The position numbers and the translations under genes are program-made. The notes beneath the pieces are model-generated. The model was not told the DNA's origin, did no database searches, and was given only the letters and a program-made list of their open reading frames with translations. A stretch of 64,000 nt of DNA from Fusarium oxysporum f. sp. lycopersici 4287 (Eukaryota > Ascomycota > Sordariomycetes > Hypocreales > Nectriaceae). Location: contig NC_030991.1 of NCBI RefSeq assembly GCF_000149955.1, positions 3,035,571-3,099,570 of the forward strand, written 5' to 3'. Position 1 is the first letter of the stretch. Each line of letters begins with the position of its first letter. Shown here piece after piece: positions 36,801 through 46,708 of the stretch.

Positions 36801-37377
36801 AGGACTCCCGCAAGGATCTCTTTCGTCGCGATGCCGCCTCTGTTCTTCAATGCAGATCTGGTGCAAACCCAGATCGACCGGAATGGTGGAGCCATTGCGT
36901 TCGTGGACGCCTACACTGCTTGGATATGTGGACCAATGGCGAAAAGCAACCGGGGAGGGATACAAGCGATAATTGACAAAGCTCTCGACTGGGAGAGACG
37001 CAGCGGCGCAATAGTTGAAGCGGAGAAGATGACGATGATACATTTCACGCGATACACAGGCAGAATAGACTCGGAATTCTTCACCATTAAGGGCAAGATG
37101 GTCGTTCCAAGGGATCAAATCAAGGTTCTTGGAGTCATTATGGACCTGCGCCTTTACTGAAAGCAGAACATCGCAAAAGGCGATAGAGTTGAAATGACTG
37201 ACAGGGGTAGCTCCTTGTACAACCAGACAGCCTTTTACAGCCATCGTAGCTCCGGTTGTGGACTACGCCGCCAATGTCTAGATGTATGGGTGTAATACGG
37301 TTCCGTCACATGCCATCCATTGGAGGCAAAGGGTAGGAGCGCAGACGATCATAGGAACATTCACAAGCATGGAGACA
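33890..37377 (+). mobile_element. Decayed Tad1-type non-LTR retrotransposon (LINE), 3' truncated
   Basis: Fragments appear in the expected order but in all three frames with many stops. An ORF1-like part ends in a nucleocapsid knuckle region (QCYNCQQIT at about 34700). An endonuclease start follows (LLQPNVRKQG, IQEPQARQIQGK, MGHHG at 34900-35060). Then come reverse-transcriptase segments (WVDAFCSERTATIMINGQ at 36720-36775, GLPQGS at about 36800, FFNADLVQTQIDRNGGAIAF at 36840-36905, LDWERRSGA at about 36985, KVLGVIMDLRL at 37120-37160) and a last segment with HWRQRVGAQTIIGTF ending at about 37375. The FVDD catalytic box reads FVDA. The RNase H and 3' end are missing; similarity stops where the protease pseudogene begins. 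Confidence 0.8.
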
Positions 37378-40025
37378 TAGATGATACTGGTATCAATACT
37401 TCTAATTCAGCATCGGTCAAGTACATGGATCTCATTGCCGTCGAACTTGCTCCAGGTCTTGCAACAGGTAACCTTTCAACCTGTTCAGTAATAGCGTTTG
37501 ATAACACTTTAATACAGTCGGAACGGAGATCAAGCTCATTGGTAACGACAGCGGTGAAAGTGGGAGCATCTTGTCTGGCTATATCAGTCGTGTCGACCGA
37601 AATACTCCTATCTACTCACAATACACCGACTTTAACACATGCTACTACCAAGCAAACGCTTCTGCCTCGAGCGGAAGCTCTGGAAGTCCGGTTTTCAACG
37701 TCGACGGCCTTGCTATCGGCCTTCAAGCCGGTGGAATCTCCAATGCTTCAACTGACTACTTTCTCCCCCTGGACGCCCCACAGCGCGTACTGAAGCAGAT
37801 CCAGAATGGCGGAGAGGTAAAGAGAGGCGACATTCAGACTGTCTTCAAGCGCAAGCCTTTCCTTGGCTGTCAGCACCTCCGACTTAGTGATAAATGGGAG
37901 AGTCTGTTTCGCAAAACTTTCCCTAACCTAAAGGGTCTCATTGTAGCTGAAAAGGTGCTGCCAGAAGGACCATCAGATGGCAAACTAGAAGCTGGAGATA
38001 TTCTCATCAAGATTAATGGGAAGCTCGTCGATCAGTTCCTTTGCCTGAACACTGTCCTCGATGAGAACGTCGGCCAGACAGTGAGTGTCCTTGTCGCGCG
38101 ACATGGGTGTGATATTGAGCAGGACATCGCCGTCCAGAACCTCAACGAAATCACACCTAGTTGCTTCTTCAGTTTTGATCGCACTATCTTACACGATATC
38201 TCATATCAGGTCGCTCACAGATACGGCCTCGCTTGTAGCGGAGTGTTCGTGAGCGACCCTGGTTATTTCCTCCACCCAATCCGGAGACTCGCGATCATTG
38301 ATAGTGTCAACCACAATCGGACACCAAACCTAGTTGCTTTTGTACAAGTTATGAAAGAGATCCCAGTCGGAACTTCAGTCCCAATCAAATACTGGTACCC
38401 CGATAGCCGGTATAACCTGGAAACCGCTGTTGTGACTATCAATCGTGGTTGGTCCCAGAAGTTGAAAATGTTCAAGAGGAATGATACGACCGGCGATTGG
38501 GACGTTGAAGTCCATGCAAATACATCACCTTCAGTTCAGCAAGCGCGCCATCGCGTACCGCATAGGCCCTCTACCCGTATAATAGACCAAGTAGTTGCGA
38601 AAACTATCAGCAGCTTGGTTCGCGTCAAATGTTATACGCTACTTGCACTTGACGGGCTATCAGCGAATGTGACATCAGGCTTAGGACTCGTCATCGACAC
38701 TACAGGCGGCTACATCATCATATCCAGGACTGTAGTACCGAATACATTGTGTGACATTGAAGTCACGATTGCCGACTCGTTTTCAGTCCCCGGAACTGTT
38801 AAGTTCCATCATCCATGGTACCACTACGCCATCATTCAATACGATACGAATCTCGTGCATCCCCCAGTCAAGAGCGCAAGATTGAGTAGAGAGGCTATCT
38901 CAGAAGGACAGAGAATCTTCTTTGTTGGATGTAACGGCAGTGATGAGATTGTACATGCTTCTACATCAGTCACTAAAGTCATTCCATTTGACGCAAACCT
39001 CCGTACCCGCCCAGAGCTCGTCCTGTCAACATCGACAAGATTGGTGTGGACACGAGACTCGGTGCTGAGTGCGACACTGGTTTTCTTATCGCAGAGGATG
39101 GTTCTGTTCAAGGACTCTAGATCACTTATGGAATTGTGGACGATCGCGACCCAGACCCTATCAAGGAGTACCTTGGAATAAGCTCACATATTATCGCCCC
39201 GAATACAGAAAAGCTCGGTCAAGGAGTAAACTTAAGCCTCAGGAGACTTCCCGTCGAGCTTCAACCTGTCAAGATTATTGACGCTAGAGCCATAGGCGTT
39301 TCTGAAGAGTGGATCGAAAAGATCCAGAACGACCCTGCAGACGCTTACATGTTCAAGGTAGAACGGACTTGGGGCCAGTTGCCTGATCAGTTTCAAAAAG
39401 AGGATGTCCTACTTAGTCTGGATGGCAATCTTGTCACTAAGCTCTCCGCCCTTGAAGCCACGGACGGGAAAGAATTTCTTAATGTGGTGATTTCACGCAA
39501 GGGTCAGCAAATCACTTTCAAGGCTCAGACCGTTCTTGAAGATGATTTCGAAACAACTGAGCTTGTAAGCTTTGACGGCTTGGTTGTTCAGAGGCCACAC
39601 CGCACTGTTAGGCAGTCCATCGAGAAACTGCCCAGCGACGTTTACGTTACTTGCACATACCGCGGCTCGCCCGCACATGCATATCACGTAACTGCAATGG
39701 CTTTCATCACACATATCGATAACAAACCTGTAACTTCTCTACAGTCGTTGACAGCTATGCTTTCCAAGATTCCCCACAACACACGTAAGCTTTGTACCAC
39801 CCCTTTATCTAAGATAATGACTTAATTGGTGTTTCTACAGACTTCAAGATGAACATGGTAGAGTACTCGGGAAATCCCTCTTTCGTCACCTTGAAGAAGA
39901 ACGAACGGTTTTTTCCACTCACAGTATGGTCTCGTGATCCATCGGAATCAAAAGGCTGGAAACGGATCACATATGAGAATGGGATAGCTGCAGCAGGCGA
40001 GGGACATCACGGCCTCTCCATGTGA
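37378..40025 (+). pseudogene. Decapitated Nma111/HtrA-like serine protease pseudogene
   Basis: Similar to the fungal Nma111 family (nuclear HtrA-like proteases with two protease-like and several PDZ domains, roughly 1000 residues). Similarity begins at VKYMDLIAVELAPGL (37420). It then crosses a 50-nt intron (37468-37517, GTAACC donor, phase 1) and keeps the catalytic-serine block CYYQANASASSGSSGSPVFN. PDZ-like regions follow (LPEGPSDGKLEAGDILIKIN, and from 39370). A second intron at 39785-39840 precedes the final exon ending at 40025. Breaks: the N-terminal half with the catalytic His and Asp is replaced by LINE sequence; the frame shifts at about 39000-39016; an in-frame TAG at 39118-39120 sits where the family has Trp. 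It cannot encode an active protease. Confidence 0.82.
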
Positions 40026-40450
40026 TTGTTTTCAGATACTCACAGCCTCCGGCTTGACGAATGAAGCGGCGGGCATGAGAGCAGCAACAGATGTGTTGGT
40101 CGATTGTTTTCTAGTTGTAGCTTGTGTACGGTATTCTCTGCAATAAAGTTACTTCAAGCCAGCTAGATTCCTGAAATTATGATTTGAAGTATCCGAACAA
40201 CCAATCCTATATCAAATCTTTCTACAGTCCCGTGCGTCATCGTACTCAATAAAATTTTAGTTTTCGCCAACTCAATTTTATTATTGGGCAACGATGTGAG
40301 TTGGTAAAATTTGATGCTAGAAATAGAAGTAGGTCCGGTGTTCGTGTTATCCGCACGCACGCCAGCGAGCAGAGACTGTTGATGATGAAGCCCACTAGCC
40401 TCCTTAACCGTAACACCTCGCCAACTGTCACAGAGGGCTTTCACTCCAGA
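40026..40450. other. Intergenic with a weak inverted repeat
   Basis: Around 40255-40320 AAATTTTA and CCAACTCA occur in opposite orientations about 30 bp apart. It could be a small hairpin or MITE relic; evidence is weak. Confidence 0.3.
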
Positions 40451-40452
40451 TA

Positions 40453-40935
40453 TTAGACGTCAGCTGCGCCCACCTTAATCAGGGACTCTTCCATCTCCTT
40501 CCTTCCGCCGCCCAACTCCCGACGGTAGGTCAAGAGGCCTAATCGTTGGAAGTCAGGCCATGTTAGTGATGGCAAGTTCGTGTACTCGGGTGCTGTCGCA
40601 TAGGTTGGCATCCAGAAATTCTTGGCTTCCTCGGTCGTCATCTCGATGGGTGAGCATGCATGCCTCATCTGGTTAATTCGGGGAGCTTGGCTACGCCGTT
40701 ATAGGCTCATGTGGCAGGCGTGCCGCGGATGGTAACTGCATTGGTCAATTGGCACCGAAGCACTACCTGGACCAGGACGAACTCGACAACTTAGGTAGCT
40801 GCGCAGGGGATATGCACACCTGAAGGAAGCAGCCTGCTGGGTAGCGACGCTGAGCAGCCAGATCGATGCCTGGACCAGCTGACCACGGTCGGCAAGATCG
40901 GTGTGGGCAGTCAGGTCAGTGATATCGTCAGCCAT
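40453..40935 (-). CDS. Possible two-exon hypothetical gene
   Basis: The minus-strand ATG at 40935 opens a well-behaved segment (MADDITDLTAHTDLADRGQL, then VQASIWLLSVATQQAASF). A second segment (EAKNFWMPTYATAPEY, ending RKEMEESLIKVGAADV at 40453) has similarly good coding character in a frame open from 40668. Both look like exons of one gene, but the intervening GTGTGC donor and the candidate acceptors near 40640-40680 do not give a phase-consistent join. No family recognised. It may be a broken gene. Confidence 0.35.
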
Positions 40936-40966
40936 GAGATCGACACCATCCTGGTCATTGTCGCCT

Positions 40967-40980
40967 GGGGGGGGGGGGGG
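40967..40980 (+). repeat. G14 homopolymer
   Basis: An uninterrupted run of 14 G. Unusual in this window and a likely site of sequencing or assembly length error. Confidence 0.9.
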
Positions 40981-41274
40981 CGTAAATGTCTGAAATGCTC
41001 GGGAAGTGCAACAGATCTCTCTGTCAATAACATGACGTCGATTGGGATGGCGAACGGGGGTCGTGTTGAGCAGGAAAGTTGATGGTGTGTTGGGCTACTG
41101 AAGTCGGAGGGGCTTCAGGTGCATTGCGAGGGCGGGAGATGCGTCGTGAGTTTAGGCGCTTTGCGGGAAATTGCAATCATGTCACAAAGTTCGCTACCCA
41201 GTATGCGCAAACCTGAAGGAACCTCCATCTTAATGCCTAGCCACGATATTCCACTCCCCTAGTACAGCCCTGCT

Positions 41275-41770
41275 TCTTGTCGCTATTGTTTAGCGAATGT
41301 TTGGATCAAGAGCGGTCTTTGGATGCTTGTTGCGGCGCGAACGTTTGGTCGTGGGGAGGGTCTACCGGAGGATTGTTGTTGAGCAAAAGTCTTAATTGGG
41401 AGCGGTTCCTTGGGTGCTTGGTGTTGAGCGAAACAGGAGTCGTGTCTTGCATAACCGCATTAAGCGAAACGTTGGACCAAAAGCGGAAGCCGCGCTGCTG
41501 TCATTTGTAACTTCGTTCTCGTACAGTCTTTCTCCAAGTCTGATCGTCAATCGCAGGTTCGTCATCCGCAGAGGGTTTCTTGGGAGCGAAATCTCTCTCC
41601 GCGAGCAGTATCTTGGGGGCTCATCGTTGAGCGGAAGCTCGTCGCGGTCGGTCGCTTGGAAAATTGTCGTGGAGCGAGAGTTGATTCTCGCGGGCACATT
41701 CTTCGAAACTCATCGTGGAGAGCGCTAGTCCTTTACTAAGGGGAGCGTCTGTCGGAAGCTCAAAGCAGTG
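41275..41770 (+). repeat. Degenerate tandem repeat array
   Basis: A motif of the type TTgAGCGaAA...GAGCGG...TTGG recurs irregularly (near 41287, 41381, 41430, 41460, 41625, 41670 and 41740), spaced about 40-95 bp. The region has short frames on both strands but no recognisable protein. Confidence 0.5.
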
Positions 41771-42365
41771 TTCGTCTTTGGGGGAGCGTCTGGAGCACTA
41801 GAGGCCAGCTTGATCTGTCAGTGAACAATACAGCCTGCATCCAAAGTCCATAACATACCGGCATGCTTATTGATGGAAGCAAGATAGAGCAGAGTGGAAG
41901 AGAGTGCTAAAGTGGTGGGGTTTGGAAGCGTGGGTACGTGTCATGCGAGCCATGCGGGGTGTAGGATGCAACCAACGACCTACCTACGCGTCAGCCCCGC
42001 GTTTCCGCTCAAACTCTAGATTTCGCTCCCCGACTCACGCAGCAAACGTGAATATGGCAATGCAGATACCGACAACCGGAGAATAACGTCCAAAGCCGGA
42101 GCAAAGAGTAATACCATCAGGCCCGACAAACTCCCTCCTAGCGGCTCCCCAAACCGCACGTCGACCCAAGCATGACCCAAAGCCAAACTCTTGCGACTCC
42201 GAAATCTTCGTCGATGTCTTCCGCTCTTGACGGACCGAACCCCTATCAACCCCGCTCCTACCGCATAATTCCCAGTTGGCACCGATTCAAAAGCCAGCGT
42301 GACCCATCTACAGATATGCCTCGTGGGGAACTCGCACATTGGAACCTGTCAGGTATCAAGATTCT
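41771..42365. other. Intergenic, no supported gene
   Basis: Only overlapping short frames; C-rich on the plus strand. Confidence 0.4.
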
Positions 42366-42895
42366 ACAGTGTATAGATGCTCAAGAACACAGCGTTGATC
42401 AGAGACGCCAAGATGAAGGGGTCCAAGAACACGAGCAGATCGAAGAACGAGCAGAACTCGGACCTGGAGTCTTCAATAACGGCGGTGAAGAGCTCTTCCT
42501 CTATCATAGCGATCTCAGGGATCGGCTCATACTTGGAGTTAAAAAGATCTCCTCATCGACCAGGCCAGTAGGTAGACTCATAGTGAGCCGTTGCGGTTCC
42601 TCATGCCAACAGGCCAGTAGAGTTGCCTCTTCCCCAGCTCGCCCTTGGTCGTATATGTAATTGACCATACGTAGACGAACGTGTTGACCGCGGAGTCGTC
42701 CTAGTTGGTCGTGTTGTGGTTGACATTGTACTCGTCCGCGATGAGGAACCAACCAAACAAGAGCGTCCTCTGCATGGAGGGTGGCTTGGGAAAATTCAAC
42801 CAGGTCTTGCTTACCAAGTTGGAAATGATCTCATAGTTATTGACGATGTCAGACAGCTTGCAAGTTCTCACCACTCTCGTTTAGGTTCACTGCAA
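42366..42895 (-). pseudogene. Unrecognised broken gene
   Basis: On the minus strand several in-register segments look coding but are separated by stops and shifts. They include a stretch with TLLFGWFLIADEYNVNHNTT, then GELGKRQLYWPVGMRNRNG, then IPEIAMIEEELFTAVIEDSR running into a hydrophobic tail ending SIYTL and a TAG at about 42371. I do not recognise the family. The density of stops suggests a pseudogene rather than introns. Confidence 0.35.
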
Positions 42896-42899
42896 TCAA

Positions 42900-44285
42900 T
42901 TGTTAGCATTACTCATTAAAACATATTGTAACTTACTTTCAAGCGTCTTCTCATGTTTGCGAATGCCCTTTATCATAAACCTTCTGTACCTTCCTGCTCT
43001 GGCTTTCTGCCGTCCCCCTGTTTCCAATAAGAACAGCGTAGGTAGGCTCCAGCGAATTTCTCTATCTCGGTATGTTAAAATGGCATTAGATAACCTATGT
43101 ATTAGGTTTACTAATCCGCAGCTATTGCTAGTCATCGCTCATTTAAAATATTTCATCGACACTGCTTCCTGGTTATCTTGACTTCCCAAGACGTTCTGTT
43201 TGACTTTCTCTACCATTGACAGAGCATGCTTCGCAAGGAATCATGGAGAACCCGCGAGCCCTACTGATTTCACCCCTTTCGGCATATGAACGCTCTTCAT
43301 ATGCCAAAACTATCCTGCTACATCGTCTACAATTATTTATGATCCTAATAAATACACTTCCATCGACCATCCAAGTGACATTTCCCAACATATCCACGTA
43401 AGTATACTCACAACGGCATAATAATCATCTGTCTCACTGCTCCCCAAACACCCGAAATCATTAAAGAATCGTCTTCGTGGTACACGTCAACGAATTACAG
43501 GCGGTATCTTGCGAATGCGATCGATCTTTGTCGAAACCTTCTCCCGCAACGGGAAGGTGCCTAGTGTTGCCAGACATCATCAATCTTTGTCTCAACAACC
43601 TGTACTTACCCCCTTACGATGTGGTGTCGTCTGTAATCTCCTTTGTTTGACGCCAATTGCGCCTGCGCTTCCTCTCATGCCATCCAAAGGTTCTGTCTGG
43701 TATCATGGCCTCCGTCCTCCTGACCCTTACGCGGAATGCTCAGTATCATCTGTACGAGCATGGAGCCAGATTCATTGCCAGATAAAAGGGCTTCAAGTGT
43801 GATATTAGGAATACGTTTGCGCGAGACAGGCTGATGGGGATGTGGGAATGAATGGCGGATTTAATTGAAATGGTGGATATACTGGACCTTCATTTCTTGC
43901 GTCATGACGCGCCTTTCGCTTGATGATGTAGGCCATATGCGAGCAGCCCATTGATACTTGCTCTGCTATGACTCTTACATGACTTAATAATGAGTCATGA
44001 GTATCTCCGATTGGCCTGATGTTGGGCGTCTGCGTGGGTTTGTGTCGTTTCGGCCGTTGATAGCACTTGCTCTACAGAGCACTCCAGACTGTCAATCCCT
44101 CATACTGCAGACCCTATGTGGACGGCTGCATACCTCAATGGCCAAAGAGCGAATACTGCACAGGGTGGAGACCCCACCTCTCACCGCCGTTCAGCGATTC
44201 CCTTTTTTTATTTTCCCTCTTTCTTCCTCTTCCTCAAACAGTCATGCCCTATCAGCCACTCCGCAGCATTGTTCTGGCTCGTCAT
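42900..44285. other. Intergenic, no supported gene
   Basis: Short frames only; the last 150 bp are pyrimidine-rich and may be the leader of the MFS gene. Confidence 0.4.
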
Positions 44286-44292
44286 TACAGAT

Positions 44293-46708
44293 ATGGATCG
44301 CTGGGATAGGACGCGGGCCTTGACGTCGTTGGTATGCCTCGGTCTGATGACCTTGGCCGATTGTGTGACCGATAGCCTGCTCCTGACTTTTGCCAGTGAC
44401 TCTCAGATGCAGCCTGGTTCTTGGAACTTGAGAACATGCGCTATTGTTCTCGGAGGAGTGTCTGGTAATTCTTGACGCTCCATGCGCTATCACTCGCACT
44501 GCTAATTATAATTCAAGATGTGGTAGGACAGTCTGTCCTTGGCTACGTTCTCAGCACCAGATCGAAATATTGCGCCATGATCATCAATACGACGAGCATT
44601 CTTGCTGCTGCTGTCGTCACGCTCTCGAGCGGTACGGGCCCCTTGAAAACGATCTTCATAAAATAATGGAACCTAACAGTGGCAGTTCTCTTGGGTCACA
44701 ACCGGTCTCTCATGGCTGCTACAGGAGGCCGTTTGATCAAGTGTGTCGGAGGAGGATGCCATGGATCAGTATTTCTTATGCTCGCCATACTTCATAGCCA
44801 GAAACCTCAACATTAGTTTGTCCACTCCCCTTCTTGTCCCACAGCCATCCATATGACAATATTAATGATCGATAGCTTTGCTTACCACTATATGACAGGG
44901 GCAATCGGAGTCCTGACCCAATCTCTCGGCTCCTTATCTGCCTCTCGCTTATCCAGGCATAGTCACATTCTGCCTGGTGTTTTTTCTGGACTTTGTTGTC
45001 TCATGGCGTATTCTGTCATTCTCTTCTTGAAGAAGATGGATGCCGATACGGAAGAACGGAGCCAAGATGAGTCTCGTCCTTTGCTATCACACCAGCAGCA
45101 GATCTTGCGTGTCGATGACGCACCAGCTAGCCAGATGGCTGTGGCAGGATATATTTCCCGGCCCGGTGGTAGTGGCTCTCCCCTTAGAAGCCAAGACCTG
45201 AAGTTTCTCCCTATAGTCTTTGTCCTTATGGGTTTTTGCAAATCAACCCGTCCGCTCTTCACAACCTATATCCAGCACAGACATGGTGTCAGTCCTACAG
45301 AGGTACGAAACCGCCATTACCTTGCGGGTTGACAGCTGCTCACTTGAAGTTAACCGCTAGGCCGAGCATCTTTGGCTTCTTCGTACCGTTCTTAGCGTCG
45401 CGCTTTTCGTTTTTGCTGGGCTGTACACTGCGTACATCAAAGAACCCGACTGCTTCAACCATGTGCAGGCTAAAATAGCCATTCTATTCATTTCAGCTGG
45501 CGCATTAGCGATCGGCCTCCCTGGGTCATACAATACCATTACCATAGGCAGGGTTCAAATCCATACCACGAAATCCACATATGGATCCATAATGTGGATC
45601 CATATCCATTCCATTCCATTCCACGTGGGCTTCAGCATTTCCATATCCACGCCACGAAGCCCCTTCCACATGTTCCACATGTGGAAATCGTGGAATATTT
45701 TAGGTGGGGTTCGAAAATACCTTGATTTCCTTGTGAAATCCCGCATATCCTAAGTACTTTCTATCACCCACAACAACACAACATCGATTTGCCACCCCAT
45801 TTTCCTCCGTACACAATGAGTCCATTCTGGGGGCTTCACTGTTACTCGCGTTACTACCCCAAATCGAAATGGCCACTCCCCATCCTACCAAGTCAACCAC
45901 ATCCGTTCCAGAACGAACAGAAGAGGACAATCAACGGCTCTTTCAGCTCTACAAAAGCTGGATCTTGACGGAGAGAGACGGCAAGGCGCGTCTATAGGTA
46001 TATCGGTTCGGCTACGAATATCCAGCATAACAAGAAACAGGAACGTCGGTGGGTGTGTTGCCTTTGCGTCAAGCAACGGCGGATTTTAATGGACCAATGA
46101 CAAAAACATTGACGTCACCGAGGGCGGGCGGGACCCATTAATTACCATTGTTGGACGAAGTAGGTTTCCATTCCACGAATTCCACAATATGGATCCATTT
46201 CCATAATGGATCCATTTCCACCCATTCCACATCGAAATTATTAGTCAGCATCCATATCCACGCCATATTCACAAATGTGTCGTGGAGTGTCGTGGATTTG
46301 AACCCTGACCATAGGTGAGCCTGCAAGACTACAATATGTGGATATCGCTCTCTGACTGCGGAAGCCCTCATCATCAATACCATTGGCGTCGTAACAGACC
46401 TGAGCATACTTGCTTTTGCATCCATTCTGCTCGAAAGGCGCGATGCAGGATCTGTACTGATGCTCATTGCATCAATTGAGAGCTTTGGAACATTGGCCGG
46501 GGTTGGAGCACTCTACCCACTCTATCAATTGAGTTTACGAGACAGCCTACCTTTTCTCGCCGGTGGTATACCCTACTACATTTGTGGGGTAAGTTATTCC
46601 GTTGTCTAAGCTGTCGTGATTATACCCGCTAAGCCCTAAACCCAGACGCTCTACGCCGTCGCTGCCGTTATTATCTGGTCAGTGGGGCCCAAGCCAGCAA
46701 CAGAATGA
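44293..46708 (+). pseudogene. MFS transporter gene disrupted by a hAT-type MITE
   Basis: Inferred exons 44293-44464, 44518-44631, 44680-45302, 45361-45547 (native donor lost), then after the insertion 46365-46588 and 46646-46708. Introns of 48-58 nt have GT..AG ends with matching phases. The encoded membrane protein shows MFS-like helices: AVLLGHNRSLMAATGGRLIK and a GGG loop, a central hydrophilic loop with ERSQDESRPLLSHQQ, LWLLRTVLSVALFVFAGLYT, then VTDLSILAFASILLERRDAG and FGTLAGVGALYPLYQ. Breaks: a 759-bp element at 45549-46307 abolishes the splice donor at the end of exon 4, and there is an in-frame TAG at 44814-44816. The N-terminal part also lacks the usual second and third helices. Confidence 0.7.
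45549..46307. mobile_element. hAT-type MITE (759 bp)
   Basis: Terminal inverted repeats of 15 bp, CAGGGTTCAAATCCA at the left and its exact complement TGGATTTGAACCCTG at the right. The element is flanked by a perfect 8-bp target site duplication ACCATAGG (45541-45548 and 46308-46315). An 8-bp duplication and a CAGGG terminus are characteristic of the hAT superfamily. Both ends carry multiple subterminal GGATCCAT-like motifs. No transposase frame, so it is non-autonomous. Confidence 0.93.

Noticed and set aside
45549..45580. GGTTCAAATCC as a tRNA T-arm
   Set aside because: It is part of the MITE terminal repeat, duplicated in inverted form at the other end; no acceptor, D or anticodon arms are present.
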